Positions 23,446 through 33,582 are shown, counted from the stretch's first letter. The stretch is DNA of 64,000 nt from Episyrphus balteatus (GCF_945859705.1 NC_079134.1:39198576-39262575); one strand, 5' to 3'. The notes: a model not told the origin generated them from the letters alone. Made by a program: numbers and translations.

Positions 23446-23593
23446 GCCTGGTACGCTGCTCGCGCTAAATTTTAGCTCCCATACAAATTATCGAAAATTT
23501 TTAGCCGAGATAAAATGGATCCCATACAAGTTATCGATAACTTGTATGGGAATTTTGTCTCAGCTAAAATTTAGCGCAAGCAGCGTACCAGGC
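23446..23593. mobile_element. Palindromic MITE of the GCCTGGTACGC family, copy B
   Basis: TIRs GCCTGGTACGCTGCTCGCGC with complement GCGCAAGCAGCGTACCAGGC (near-perfect), flanked by TTTAA on both sides. The whole 148 bp is nearly self-complementary, with centre TTATCGATAA. Target TTTAA/TTAA suggests a TTAA-targeting superfamily (piggyBac or Kolobok-like), but TIR type alone cannot decide. Confidence 0.8.
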
Positions 23594-23712
23594 TTTAAAA
23601 TCAAAATTTTGAAAAAAAAAAAATTGGAAAAAAAAACTAGTTCATCAACAAGTCCATCAGCCACGTAAGAACAGAAAATAAAGAGATTTTTTGGAAAAAA
23701 GTAGTTTTGTTA

Positions 23713-23922
23713 GGGCCAGTTGTACAAATATTTAATCCGTGGTTCAGCAACTTTTATCTTCTGAAATCAGTGGTAAGGTTCCGGTTTAGCACTGGTGCAA
23801 GGTCCACATATGTAAAAATAGCCACATCCATGCTTGAACCGAAGTTGACCCGCAGCTAATCCGCCGAAATCGGTGGGTTAAATTCCTGATCCGAGGCTGA
23901 ACCACGTTTATACAACTGGCCC
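23713..23922. mobile_element. Harbinger/PIF-like MITE, copy 2 (intact)
   Basis: TIRs GGGCCAGTTGTACAAA / TATACAACTGGCCC and a TTA trinucleotide on both sides (23710-23712, 23923-23925), the usual PIF/Harbinger target duplication. Inner arms GTGGTTCAGC / GCTGAACCAC also pair. 210 bp, non-coding. Confidence 0.8.
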
Positions 23923-24308
23923 TTAGTGCCAGTATGTACTTTTTTACTTTTTGAGCCAATGTAGTTAAGGCTTAAGTCAATTTTTGTTTAAACTGCCCCT
24001 CCCGGCTTAACGAGGGGGAATAGACCCCCCTCCTATACAATTTTTTTCTTTTATCGACCTAACCTTCACGCTCTAGCTTTTTGGCACATTACTCCTGAAT
24101 CACCCTGTATATGAAAAATAGCCAAATCCACGTTTGATCCAAAGTTGAATCACAGCTAATCCACTGAAATTGGCGACTGAATCAAAGGTGAACAACTTTT
24201 GTACAGTTTCACAAATAAGGTATCATTTGCAGTGTTGTAAATTGAAGTTCAAGTCTTAACTCACTGCAAAACCACATCGGAAATTAAGCCTCCCGACTAA
24301 CAAATTTG

Positions 24309-24361
24309 CTTCTATAAAGCTTTACAGGTGGTAATGTAGCTCCTGTAAAGCTTTATAGAAG
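24309..24361. repeat. Perfect 20-bp hairpin, 13-nt loop
   Basis: CTTCTATAAAGCTTTACAGG at 24309-24328 pairs perfectly with 24342-24361. The loop is TGGTAATGTAGCT. It has the size of a pre-miRNA, but such perfect pairing is more typical of a tiny MITE or palindromic remnant. Confidence 0.85.
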
Positions 24362-24377
24362 GGATAATGTTTGCTGG

Positions 24378-24854
24378 GCTAGTACGCTGCTGAAGCGAAA
24401 CGAAAATTTTTGAAGTCTCCAAACTCAATAGGGAACATATAAAAGAAAAAAATACCGTAGGGTATTAAAGCAAAGTAATACTACGTTTCCACCTAGCCTA
24501 AATCCGAGATTTAGCTAAGTAGATTTAGAATAAATCTCGAGATTTATTTTAAATCTACTTTGCTTAATCTCAGATTTGGGTTCAGCTGCCCTAAATCTAA
24601 GAAATTTACCTACTTTCAATCCAAGATTTAGAATAAAACTCGAGATTTATGCTAAATCTACTTAGCTAAATCTCGGATTTAGAGTAGGTGGAAACATAGT
24701 ATAAGAATAATAAAAATACAAATAAAAAAATTCAAGAAATAACATCAGAAAATAAATTAAAAAGCAAAAACAAAACAAAATTAATTTCGTTCAAGATTTC
24801 GCTAACGAAATTTTGTATGGAAAATTTCGTTTCGCATCAGCAGCGTACCATGCT
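24378..24854. mobile_element. TIR element (CTAGTACGCTGCTGAAGCG) with nested insertion
   Basis: The left end GCTAGTACGCTGCTGAAGCG followed by AAACGAAAATTTT pairs with the right end (AAATTTCGTTTCGCATCAGCAGCGTACCA, split here as landmarks CGTTTCGCATCAGC and AGCGTACCA). Related ends occur at 22032, 22720-22770 and 26990-27220. The interior is interrupted by the CTACGTTTCCACC element at 24481-24699. Confidence 0.65.
24481..24699. mobile_element. 219-bp palindromic element with CTACGTTTCCACC ends
   Basis: Left CTACGTTTCCACCTAGCC and right GTAGGTGGAAACATAG are inverted, flanked by TA. Arms of about 50 bp consist of repeats of AAATCCGAGATTTAGC/TAAATCTACTT. The TA flank suggests Tc1/mariner-type targeting. 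Non-coding. Confidence 0.75.
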
Positions 24855-25464
24855 TTAACAAGGATTTTTTAGAAATGTATTTGCATTTTATTTCAAATAA
24901 CATAAGCTCTGTTTCTTTGGGAGGTGGGAAAGTACTACTAGTAGTTTACTATCGATTTTCAATGGAACGCACTTTCAACTAATTCAATACAAATCGTATC
25001 TACTCGGAAAAAAGAAGAACATGAGTAGATGACAGTACTAGATTAACCAAAACATGTACTAGTAGTAAACTACCACTGCACTGCAGCAGAAGTTTTTTTT
25101 ATTTTTTTTTTTCAACTGTTCTTTTCAATATGACAACCTGTGCAAAATATATCAGTTAATGTTTATAACAAAACCAGTCACTTTTGTATTTAAAACGATT
25201 TTTCAATCGTGTAAATGCGACAGTAGTATAAAATATGCATAATGAAAGCAATCCCTTACATTTCGCACTGTTTGATTTGTAATTTATCTTTTTTGGTTCA
25301 AGTCTTAGCTAAACGTCAAAAAAAAAACAAAAACAAAATCGAAAAAAAAACTTTCCAAACCGAAGCTACCTTCGGACTATCTCACCTAGCCAGCCATCTT
25401 TCCAAATGACATCAAAAAAGTATAAAGTTTATAGTGTGTTTATTGAATTTATTTTACGATAAAA

Positions 25465-25476
25465 ATGTCTTTCTAA
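25465..25476 (+). promoter_or_regulatory. uORF1, three codons (Met-Ser-Phe-stop)
   Basis: ATGTCTTTCTAA with A at -3. In ATF4 mRNAs a three-residue uORF1 acts as the positive element that lets ribosomes resume scanning and, under eIF2 phosphorylation, bypass the inhibitory uORF2. The same length and order here is the main reason for the ATF4 call. Confidence 0.5.
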
Positions 25477-25536
25477 ACGCTTTGCAAAACGCAAACTAAC
25501 GCACCACGCGTGCCACACAACTTAAATAATATAAAA

Positions 25537-25553
25537 ATGTTTTCAAAAATAGC
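25537..25553 (+). promoter_or_regulatory. uORF2, first segment (continues at 34078)
   Basis: AAAAATG at 25537 starts MFSKI, with two bases (GC) left at the donor. Joined to 34078 this gives a 77-residue uORF ending at 34294, overlapping the main frame. It is the expected negative element of an ATF4-type leader. Confidence 0.5.
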
Positions 25554-25559
25554 GTAAGT

Positions 25560-26660
25560 ATAAATTTTATTAATAAAATCTTTATTTGAAAAAATCTACA
25601 AACTTCCAAGTCAAGTGCATTACATCGGCCGCCATGTTGTATGTCAATCATGTTTGCAAAATTATATTTTTTTTGTTGACATAAAATGTTTTTATTTTTG
25701 AATTTATTTCATTTTTAATTTGTTAAACTTGAATATTCAATAAAAATTAGAATGTATGAAAGACGGTCTATCGAATGGTCAAAGAAACATGTGTCGTCAT
25801 TGTTTTGTTTTCCTAGAATTCGATGGATGACGCAATAATTGAAAGTTGCAGTGTCATTCAATTCAAATTGCAAAACCCCCTTTGCGATATGAAATCAATC
25901 ATTTTTTGTGTGTTTTTGGATGCTTTATTGGTTGGCATGCCCTCCGTTTGCTCCAAAACAAGTTACACAACAAAAAATAATGTGTGCCATTGATTTGTGG
26001 GGGTTTCTTATTGGGAGCATGCATTTTACGCCTGTAACTTGCCTGTTTGCTTGCTGCCTACCCATATTTTGGTTTGGTGTTGGCAAATTTCGAAAGTTTG
26101 TGAAATGAAAGTTGAATGGCAAGCGCCAAAACAACGACCCCACCACTTTGAAAGAGAGGTGGGGTATATTTCTACAATTTTCGCAATGAGGCAAAAATTA
26201 AGGCTGACGTTGAGCAAAAAAAAAACGATACAAAACAAAATAATTATTATTGGTTTAGTTCCATTGTTTTTGTGATGGAAAAAATTGTGTACACTAGATT
26301 TGCAGGTACAATACCTCATCCCACTTGTATACATACAATTATTATGTAGATCATGCATGCTTGCTTCATGCTATTTTTATACTTGTTTATAAATAATATT
26401 TCTTATTAAATGTTTTGTGAGAGATATTTTTGGGTGGTTTTTTATAATTTGAGTTTGAATAATCTAAGTAATTATAGGCATTCCAGACGAATGAAGGGTT
26501 TTTGACCCCATCTAATCAGTAATTTAACCAAAAATATTCCATTTATAAAAAAAATAGAAGATAGGCGCCTAAATGCTTATAATTATTGTATATTTTTGTT
26601 GAGCTAATCAAGTCATAAGGTTCGTCTTCAAATTATTTAGTACCTATTCAAAATGGGAGA
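25560..26660. other. Intron of the crc candidate, with a stop-poor island at 25860-26360
   Basis: Between about 25860 and 26360 four overlapping frames (66-110 codons, both strands) are open and base composition is less AT-rich than its surroundings. None of the peptides is recognisable, and openness in several frames at once argues for composition, not coding. A regulatory element in the first intron or a non-coding exon is possible. Nothing else was recognised. Confidence 0.35.
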
Positions 26661-26770
26661 CTCCAACATACAGCCATGGACAGAGAAATAGCACACTATT
26701 GAGGAAAATCATGCGAATCGAATTTTAGATATTAAGAATGCTTTTTATAATTTTTTTACTTGCTCTATAG

Positions 26771-28615
26771 GTACGGTGACCATCCGTCCCGGTTTACCCG
26801 GGACTGTCCCGTATTTCTACAGCTTGTCCCGTGTTAAGAAACCCGGGACGAATAATTGTCCCGTATTTTGTAATTTGTCCCGTGATTGTCCCGTATTTGC
26901 ACATTCTCTGATTTTGTATTCAATATTTTAAATACTTTGTACGGTGGTTGGACATTAAAATGTTTCTAATTTTTTGGATAAAGCATTAAGCATAGTATAC
27001 GCTGCTCAAGAAAAATGAAAATTTTTCTAAGTCTACAAAGTCAAAAATCTGTTTCTGCAAGAAAAATTGCCTGGATAAATAAATGGTAGTGAAAAACGAT
27101 TCAAAGCTCTCCATATATTCTAGCACAAGTAAGAATTTCGTTACCTTAGCTGCGTATAGTGCAACGAAAAGCAAAATTTTCGTTTACGATTTCTTTGTAA
27201 AATTTTCGTTTCGTCTCTAGACTAGGCTTTAGTTTTTTTTTTTTAATTTTCGTCAATACTCTAGTTCCAGCTTCTGTTTATTGCTTTCGAATAAAGAACA
27301 ACATAAATGGAAGAGTAAAAGAACCCAGATAAGTTTCAAAACTTTAAGAACATGTTGTGTTAAAGATCATACAGCTTCAAAATCATTTAAAATAGAATTA
27401 AAATGTTAAAAAACAGCTTTCCCGATTTTGATTAAAAAAATATTTTTTTAGAAGTTATTAACAGACATTATTATAAAACCATTTTCTTGATTTCTGATTT
27501 CGTAAACGACTTAAATGATTTCAACAAAAACGCTCCCATAAAATCGTTTAGGAAATCTTGATATCAAAATAAGGAAAAATTATGAAAACTCATTTAAAAA
27601 AATTTTAATTTTTTTTTGAAAAATCAATATTTTCAAAACGATCCACACAGGCGGATTTCCCAAAATTCCTGGCCAAAACCTCAAAAATAAAGTAAGCCAT
27701 GACGGTCGACGTGGCATATTTTTCTAATGTCATTGGCCTGTTACACCCAACGATGATTTGCATAAAATTTTTAACTCATATTTTAATTGTTAAAAATGGA
27801 AACAAAGTTTACCTTAAAGAAAAACAATTTATCGCGGTTTATTCCTTGTTGTGCTTTTTAATTCCAAATATTAAGCCGGGAAAGTGTTTGACCTATTTTG
27901 AATCATGGATTATGCACCTGGGGATATTTGTCTATGTGTTTTCAGTGAAGTTTGTGTTAATTTCTCAAGTGTTTAATAAAAAAAAGAAAAAAACGTATTT
28001 GTTCGCAGAGCCTTAAAAGAAAACCATTTCATAACACTTAAAAGTATCAGATCCAGTAACATCGAACTATGTTGTTAGACTTATATAAATTGAACACATA
28101 TAAGCTTTATATATATGCCAAATTAAGCTGCTACAAAGCGCTACTCTGCGAATTATACACATTGATTTGATTTGAATATGACAAAAAAACAAATTTCCTT
28201 AATTTTAATTTTGATTTTAAGTTTACTTTTTGTATTATTTCAAGGTTTATCTTCTGAAAATGTGGTTATATACCGTAAAAACTTAAGACGGATCCATATG
28301 TAACAGATATTTTAAGAAAATATACAAAAAAAAAATCCAAAATCAAACGAATATCCCAAAGAATTGAAGTATTTATTAGATATTGTATGTTTATACAAAA
28401 AAATAATGGAATAATGTTTACCTTTTGTTTTTTAGTTGAAAATAATTGTTTTTTATGAATAAATTATGTTGTACTTAACAGTTCCTTACTTTTTTTTTTA
28501 CCTAGAAAAGTGATTTATTAGCTTTGGCCATAAATTTAAAGAAATCCGCCTGTGTGCGATCCAACGAATTTTGTATCCGTCCCGGGTTTCGCTTTCAGAA
28601 ATATGGTCACCGTAC
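26771..28615. mobile_element. TIR element inserted in DINE copy 3
   Basis: TIRs GTACGGTGACCAT / ATGGTCACCGTAC are perfect. TATAG is present on both sides (26766-26770, 28616-28620), giving a 5-bp duplication. Alternatively GTAC itself is the duplicated target and the TIR is GGTGACCAT, because copy 1 of the DINE family keeps GTAC at the same point of its palindrome. The left interior repeats TGTCCCGTATTT and CCGGGAC motifs. It contains the further insertion 27644-28556. No transposase recognised. Confidence 0.8.
27644..28556. mobile_element. Innermost 913-bp TIR element, CGATC duplication
   Basis: Ends CACACAGGCGGATTTC and GAAATCCGCCTGTGTG are perfect over 16 bp and similar for about 40 bp (TGGCCAAA in both). 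CGATC is duplicated at 27639-27643 and 28557-28561. A 105-codon plus frame (27699-28016) lies inside. It has two hydrophobic stretches and a lysine-rich tail but no transposase motif, and I do not recognise it. Five-bp GC-containing duplications recall Transib, but the TIR does not match its CACWATG start. Confidence 0.8.
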
Positions 28616-29689
28616 TATAGGGCAAGTATTGGTTTCGTGCAGAAAAAAAAATTCGAGGTTTTAATCAAAACCAACATTACGATGATGGAGAAGATCAAAA
28701 AAGTGGTTTTCGTCATGCCGTCCGTCGGTCTGTGCGTCTGTGCGTCCATCTGTACATCGAGCTAGGGCCTAAACGGGTGGATGGATTTGCTTGAAACTTG
28801 GTACAGATGATTTTTGCGTAATTTCCTAGATAGGGTTTATTTTTTTAATATCTCCTTTTTAACGCATACCTCCCATATACCGTTTTCGAGGTATTGCACT
28901 TTTCTCGAAAACGGCTCTAACGATTTCGATAAAATTTTATATACGTAATGGTCTTATAGATCCTAACAAAACTGCGTTTTTAGTTTTTCTCAAAAAATTC
29001 GGAGAACGGAAATATGGCGTTGCCATTTTGCAAAAATTGACATATTTTTTAGGTTCATATATTCAATCGAAGCATAAGCTATTTTTATTCAAAATTTACA
29101 GACAACTAATTCTTTTCATTTTGAAATGTAAAATAAAAATTTTATTTTAAGTTTTAAAAAATTGAAAAATTTAATTTTCTTAACATTCGAATTAAAAAAA
29201 AATTTTAAATTTACAATAGATATTTAAGATAAAGACACTTTGAACTACAAGAGCAAGTACGTGCGACCCAGTCGTGCATTTTATTTCTTTTGGTATATAT
29301 TGTCGAAATAAAGTGATGGAGACAAAAATATCTTAAAAGTACCGTTATTTTCTATATTTATTTGCACTAGTAATATAATGCTTTTCCTGTCTCCTTCGCT
29401 AGTGGACACAGAAATAGCACACATTTGTTTAACCGTTAAATTTTTATTTCGCGTCCAAAAGTTGTAAACGAAAATGCATTTATTTTATTGCTACTATTTA
29501 ATTAACAAGTATTTTTGAAAAAAAATAGGCAGAAAAAATCATTAAATTGCGAAAAAAGGGAAAATTACTTTCGATCTACATAGTCAAGGGAAACATCTTT
29601 CTCAATTAGCTTAAACTCAAAATTTTTCGAATAAATGACGGATAAAGCCATTTATTTAGAAAAAAGCAAATAGAAATTTATACTCTGAA

Positions 29690-30445
29690 ATTAAATTGCG
29701 TTAACTTCTTCCCCGCAAAACTTCCATACGAGTGAATAGGGCGATCACAAAGAAACGCAAATGTCGGCCTTTTAAGTCATCTGGCACGATTTTGCCCGAA
29801 GTAAATATAGAATTCGAGGAAAAAAAGTCAAGCAGACTTTTAAGAAGGATACTTAACGATGCTGTGTTGTATAGACAGGTAAGCATTAGCTAAAAAACAT
29901 CTGAATAAAAACATGCAGTTTTGAATGAGAGTCTTTTGGAGTGATGAAATAAAGGTTAACCGCATTGGAACCGATGACAAAACATTTGTCCATCGCCCTA
30001 AGTGTTAAAAGGACAAGCCAAAGTATTATCTCAAGACGATGAAACTAGGAGGATAGGATTTGATGGTCTGGGGCGCATTTTCCTGGCATGGTAAGGACCC
30101 ATTGGTTAGGTGGATGGCAGAATTGATAAATTCGTTTGTCTTAATATTACATTAGAATACCAAAGAACCATATTTCTCGCCAGTTAATTACATATTCATA
30201 CATAACAATGGCCCAAACAAAAACATCGATGTTTGCCATCTCAAATTCATGATCTTAACCCCATAGAAAATTTATAAATTGATGTCAAGGTTAAACTTGG
30301 GGAAAGAAAATTCAAAAATTCAAACGATCTTTGGGCCAGAATCAAAGAAGCGTGGTACCGTACTCCACAAACTGGATACCAGACATTAGTTGAAAGTTTA
30401 CCAAAGAGGTGCAAAGGAACTTTGAAAAACTGTGGTCTACTAACA
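29690..30445 (+). pseudogene. Tc1-family transposase, inactivated
   Basis: Fragments in shifting frames read as a Tc1 DDE transposase. WSDEIKVNRIGTDD at about 29940 is the first catalytic region. DLMVWGAFSWHGKDPLVRW is at about 30060, HNNGP at about 30210 stands where the second catalytic Asp is expected (Asn seen), LNPIENL is at about 30255, and LWARIKEAWYRTP with LPKRCKG near the end matches the family C terminus. Several stops and frameshifts are seen, so the copy is dead. The DNA-binding N-terminal part is too decayed to follow. Confidence 0.85.
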
Positions 30446-30957
30446 AGTTACAAACTTAGTAGTATTGAATTTATTGGAAATTGTAAGAATTTTTGCTTAG
30501 AAATGATTATTTTTATGATTTTCGGAATGTGTGCTATTTGTTTGTCCACAAGAAAAAAGTGTATTATCTACAAATTATAATTTTTAAAAATTGAATTGAA
30601 ATAAATTATAATTATTAATTTTATGAATCCCCATAAGCTAATGCATGCCCTGAAAATTATAATATATAAGTTAAAAGGTCCCAAATAAATCCAATTTTTG
30701 TAAGAAAAATCAAAAGTGTGCTATTTCTTTGTCCATAGCTGTATATCAATGTAGAAATCTTTGCAACACTATGTTGACAGGTTTAGAATACGCAATGAAA
30801 TGGAACTCGAATCATCTTAATCGTATCAAAATAATTTTGTTGAAATAACTGAAATCTAGGAAAGAGAAGAGAGAGTTGAGGACGCCTCTGACTCCTTTTC
30901 GAATCCTAAATGAATTTACTAGTTTAATGGAAAACCAATTTAAAGGAAGAGTTCTGT

Positions 30958-31655
30958 TCTGGCGCCCTTATCAACATTTCGTTCCGAAAGTCAATTCTAT
31001 TTGAAAGTGCTTTCCGTTCCGCTTTTGAATTGGTAGGTACTCTGTAAAATTCCCGAAATGGGAAAAAATAGTACTTAATACTATTTCCACGTACGGATTA
31101 GTTTTTTTGGAATTATTTTTTATGTAATTTGTCAAATCAAATAATCAAAACAAATAAAAAACGTATTGGGTGTACAAAACGAAAGCAAATAGATTTTACT
31201 GCACTAAGATGCAAAAAATAATGAATAAAGGATTGAAACGGAAAATTATTGATATTTTACAGGTTGGCATTCCAAATCGCACTGCGTTTCTTTCGCATTT
31301 GTTTTTGATAAAAATCTCTGCCATAAATTGTGGATTTTTTTGGCGTGATGGACTCTCAAATTTTTAAAACACACGAAATAAATCCTAATATTGTTTCTTT
31401 TTTTGTAAATTTTAGCTGTTAATAAATTTTATTTGCTTAATTTGTTATCATCACTAAAATTTTCTTTCAAAAAAATAACATTCTGAAATATTCCTTGTGC
31501 ATTCCGCTATTAAATTTGTTGTGGAAACAAATTTTCCGTATTCAAATGCTTCTGCCATTTGAAAACGAGTTACGGAGACGAAAATTTCACCTTGGGAATT
31601 CTCATTTCGAAAGAGGTAGATTTCTTTCCGCTTTACTTTCGGAACGAAATACAGG
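30958..31655. mobile_element. Imperfect TIR element (TTTCGTTCCGAAAGT arms)
   Basis: ATTTCGTTCCGAAAGT at about 30985 pairs with ACTTTCGGAACGAAAT at about 31636, with weaker pairing on both sides (TTTCCG/CGGAAA, GGGAATTCTC). The right end reads ACAGGGTAGGGCCCC. About 0.7 kb; open frames of 65 and 82 codons inside are unrecognised. Confidence 0.5.
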
Positions 31656-31939
31656 GTAGGGCCCCTGGTCTTGCTTTTGTATTCTTTGTTAGGATTGGAC
31701 AAAGGATGTTATATTAGTTCGCTGTTTGCCTTTTGATATTGAAATTTTCTTTAAAATTCGCGGAGAACGGTCAACGAGTTTTGATTATCTGCCCATTGAT
31801 AAAATAAAAATTAATCATAACATTGACAACTTAAATTCAAGCACTGATTTTAAAATACGGTCTCATCGCCGTTACAACTTTGTCATCAATTTGAATTAAA
31901 GCTTGATTATTCTCCTTATGAATAACAAGTCACAAACTA

Positions 31940-32330
31940 TTGTGAGGATGTGTGTGAGTTGTGACCTATTCTGAAAATCACAACTTCTCACTATTGGAAG
32001 AATATTGCTTGCAAACTGCTAACGGTGAAGATGCCTACAATTCCACTTTAGGGCAGAACAATCCATTCTTGTTGGACGATACGGCCAAAATATAGTGGCC
32101 ACCTGACTTACAAGCTTAAAGCTCCCGGGCGGATGTCCTACCGGCCCAACTGTTTAAAACAGCTGAAGATAATTTGGTCAAAGAATTTAAAAACTCATCT
32201 GTAATAAATTTTTTTGGTAGAAAGTATGCCCAATGAATGGAAACACAGTATCTACAAGAATAAGACGAGTTGTGCCAACTAAAGAGGTATAAATCTTCTC
32301 AACATCGCATAAGTCGACGTCGAAACGAAA
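31940..32330 (+). pseudogene. Non-LTR retrotransposon reverse transcriptase fragment
   Basis: In broken frames: KAPGRMSYRPNCLKQL (from about 32115) resembles the KAPGxDGxPxELxK box. MPNEWKHSIYKNK...NYRGINLLN (about 32225-32310) resembles the PxEWK and NYRGISLL boxes of LINE reverse transcriptases. Stops interrupt it and the remainder is missing. Confidence 0.7.
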
Positions 32331-32339
32331 ACGGTAGAT

Positions 32340-33190
32340 AGGGTAGATTGTGACAGTTATCAGAAAAACAATTTAAAAAATCAAAGCCATATATTTTTTG
32401 AGTTATGGGCATTAAAAAAAGTCAAAAAAATGGTCACCCTGTGGGATCTTTCATGTGCCGCGACTACAAATCTATTTTTTTCTCAATTTTTTTGTTTTGC
32501 TACGGAACCTTAAATAACCCTGCATCAGTTTTTAAGAAAATATCTTTTTTTCCCAACTAAGTACTCAAAAATTTTACATGACTCTAATTTAATGCACCGT
32601 AGTGTAAAAAAATGCACTACATATTTTGGCAAGTTACCTCAAGAGTTAGTGTGTTCAATGCTCTTTTCAAAATGGTATATCATTGTTGAGAATATTTCGT
32701 CAGTAACGGAAACATAAATGTTTTATCTTACAAAATTCGGTTTTTTATATTAGGTAATTTTTCCATATTATTTAATGTTTGTCCCCTTTCTGCACTGAAT
32801 TTGTATTTTTCGAAATAAAAAAGTGCAGTTTTTTTGAAAGATAAAGGAATTTTAATGAATACTCGAAAGATAATAGTGGGTAGGCTACGTTTAAACATAG
32901 GTTTATGAATTAAAATAGTGGAAAATCATATCCTCTCGGTCATTTGATCGAAAAATATGATCATACAACACCGCCTACCCAAAGAAGGTTCGTAATAAAC
33001 TTAATCTTAATTCGTTTACGAAAATTCGTACAAAAAATAATTATTATTAAAAATACAAGAAAAAAGTACAAAAAAGTTTCTAATTTTTTTAATAATATAT
33101 ATTTTTAAATGTCCACCTATTGGGTTCTAAAAGGCAAGAATGTTCTGAGTTGATATCCCGCGAGTTAAATAAAAAAAGCGAAACTTTTGA
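32340..33190. other. Non-coding intron DNA
   Basis: No gene or element recognised. Confidence 0.4.
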
Positions 33191-33215
33191 CTAAAATATA
33201 TTCATATTCAATGAA

Positions 33216-33449
33216 ATAAAAAGAAAGGTAGGCCTAAAAACTCCTGGTACAAGCAAATGCAAAAACACCAGCATTCAGTTGGCCTCAGAAACGGAACAAT
33301 ACAAAACCGGGAGGCTTGCCGCCGATTTCTGAGGTCAACCCGGCGAACCCCACAGGCGGATCACTAGTGTGAAGCAGTAACGTGGGAAGGTTATGATCCC
33401 CTCGACATCGAGATCATAACAGCGCCGAGAAAAAAGGAAGAAGAAGAAG
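33216..33449 (+). mobile_element. Retroposed 234-bp fragment with 18-bp target duplication and (GAA)n tail
   Basis: ATATTCATATTCAATGAA occurs exactly at 33198-33215 and again at 33450-33467. The insert is GC-rich relative to its flanks (ACCCGGCGAACCCCACAGGC, TCCCCTCGACATCGAGATC) and ends in a GAA repeat. Long target duplication plus a simple-repeat tail is the signature of target-primed reverse transcription. It is probably the 3' end of a LINE or a SINE; no pol III boxes seen. Confidence 0.8.
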
Positions 33450-33582
33450 ATATTCATATTCAATGAATGGATGTGAACCTAAATTATTTTCTTTTATCTT
33501 AGTGTTATTTAAATTTTACGACTGTGAAAGGACTTAAACATCAGAACCAGTATTTTGCTTTTTTGTGTATTATATGTTTTAC

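Larger units (their letters stand above)
22974..24107. mobile_element. TA-flanked TIR element (CAGGGTGATTCAGG termini)
   Basis: Ends CAGGGTGATTCAGGAG and complement CTCCTGAATCACCCTG, each flanked by TA. The inverted repeat extends about 130 bp (CTAGAGCGTG, CCCCTCGTTTAGCCGGGAGG vs CCTCCCGGCTTAACGAGGGG). TA duplication and CAGGGTG ends suit a Tc1/mariner-type non-autonomous element. It carries two nested MITEs (23446-23593 and 23713-23922). A relative fragment lies at 17027-17086. Confidence 0.8.
22880..24207 (+). mobile_element. Harbinger-type MITE copy 1, split by a nested element
   Basis: The left part (22880-22971: AGTTGTACAAATATTTTATC...GTGGTTCATG) and right part (24110-24207: AAAATAGCCAAATCCAC...GAACAACTTTTGTACA) align end to end with the intact copy at 23713-23922. 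The break coincides exactly with the TA-flanked element 22974-24107. More diverged than copy 2, hence older. Confidence 0.75.
25400..25553 (+). promoter_or_regulatory. crc: Leader exon of candidate ATF4/crc gene
   Basis: The stretch ends in the strong donor AGC|GTAAGTA at 25553/25554. TATAAAG at 25420 could be a TATA box, placing the start of transcription near 25450 (inference). It contains ATG TCT TTC TAA (25465-25476), a three-codon uORF, and 60 nt later ATG at 25537, which opens a second uORF that reads through the splice site. Splicing to the acceptor at 34077|34078 keeps that frame exactly open (Ala codon GC|T across the junction). The intron would be about 8.5 kb and contains the nested Tc1 element. 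Neither end of transcription can be proven from sequence. Confidence 0.55.
26754..29278 (+). mobile_element. DINE/mini-me-like repeat, copy 3, split by a nested TIR element
   Basis: The left end TTTTTTTACTTGCTCTATAG (to 26770) and the rest, starting TATAGGGCAAGTATTGG at 28616, are separated by the insertion 26771-28615. Without it the copy is about 680 bp and matches copy 2: CATTACGATGATGGAGAA, a GTCY-like tract, CTAAACGGGTGGATGGATTT, and end GAGCAAGTACGTGCGACC. Confidence 0.8.
26671..30741 (+). mobile_element. Tc1-like element with IR/DR ends, carrying nested insertions
   Basis: Outer ends CAGCCATGGACAGAGAAATA and complement (CTATTTCTTTGTCCATAGCTG) are flanked by TA. Inner copies of the same motif, GTGGACACAGAAATAGCAC at about 29404 and its inverted partner at about 30525-30555, lie about 200 bp inside each end once insertions are removed. 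This is the IR/DR layout of Sleeping Beauty/Minos-type Tc1 elements. The body holds a broken transposase (29690-30445). The left end is split by the DINE-like copy at 26754-29278. Confidence 0.85.

Noticed and set aside
24309..24361. miRNA precursor
   Set aside because: Pairing is perfect with no bulges, and it lies in a region crowded with palindromic MITEs, so a repeat origin is more likely without small-RNA evidence.
25908..26358. Four overlapping frames of 66-110 codons
   Set aside because: Open on both strands at once with no recognisable peptide; explained by local base composition.
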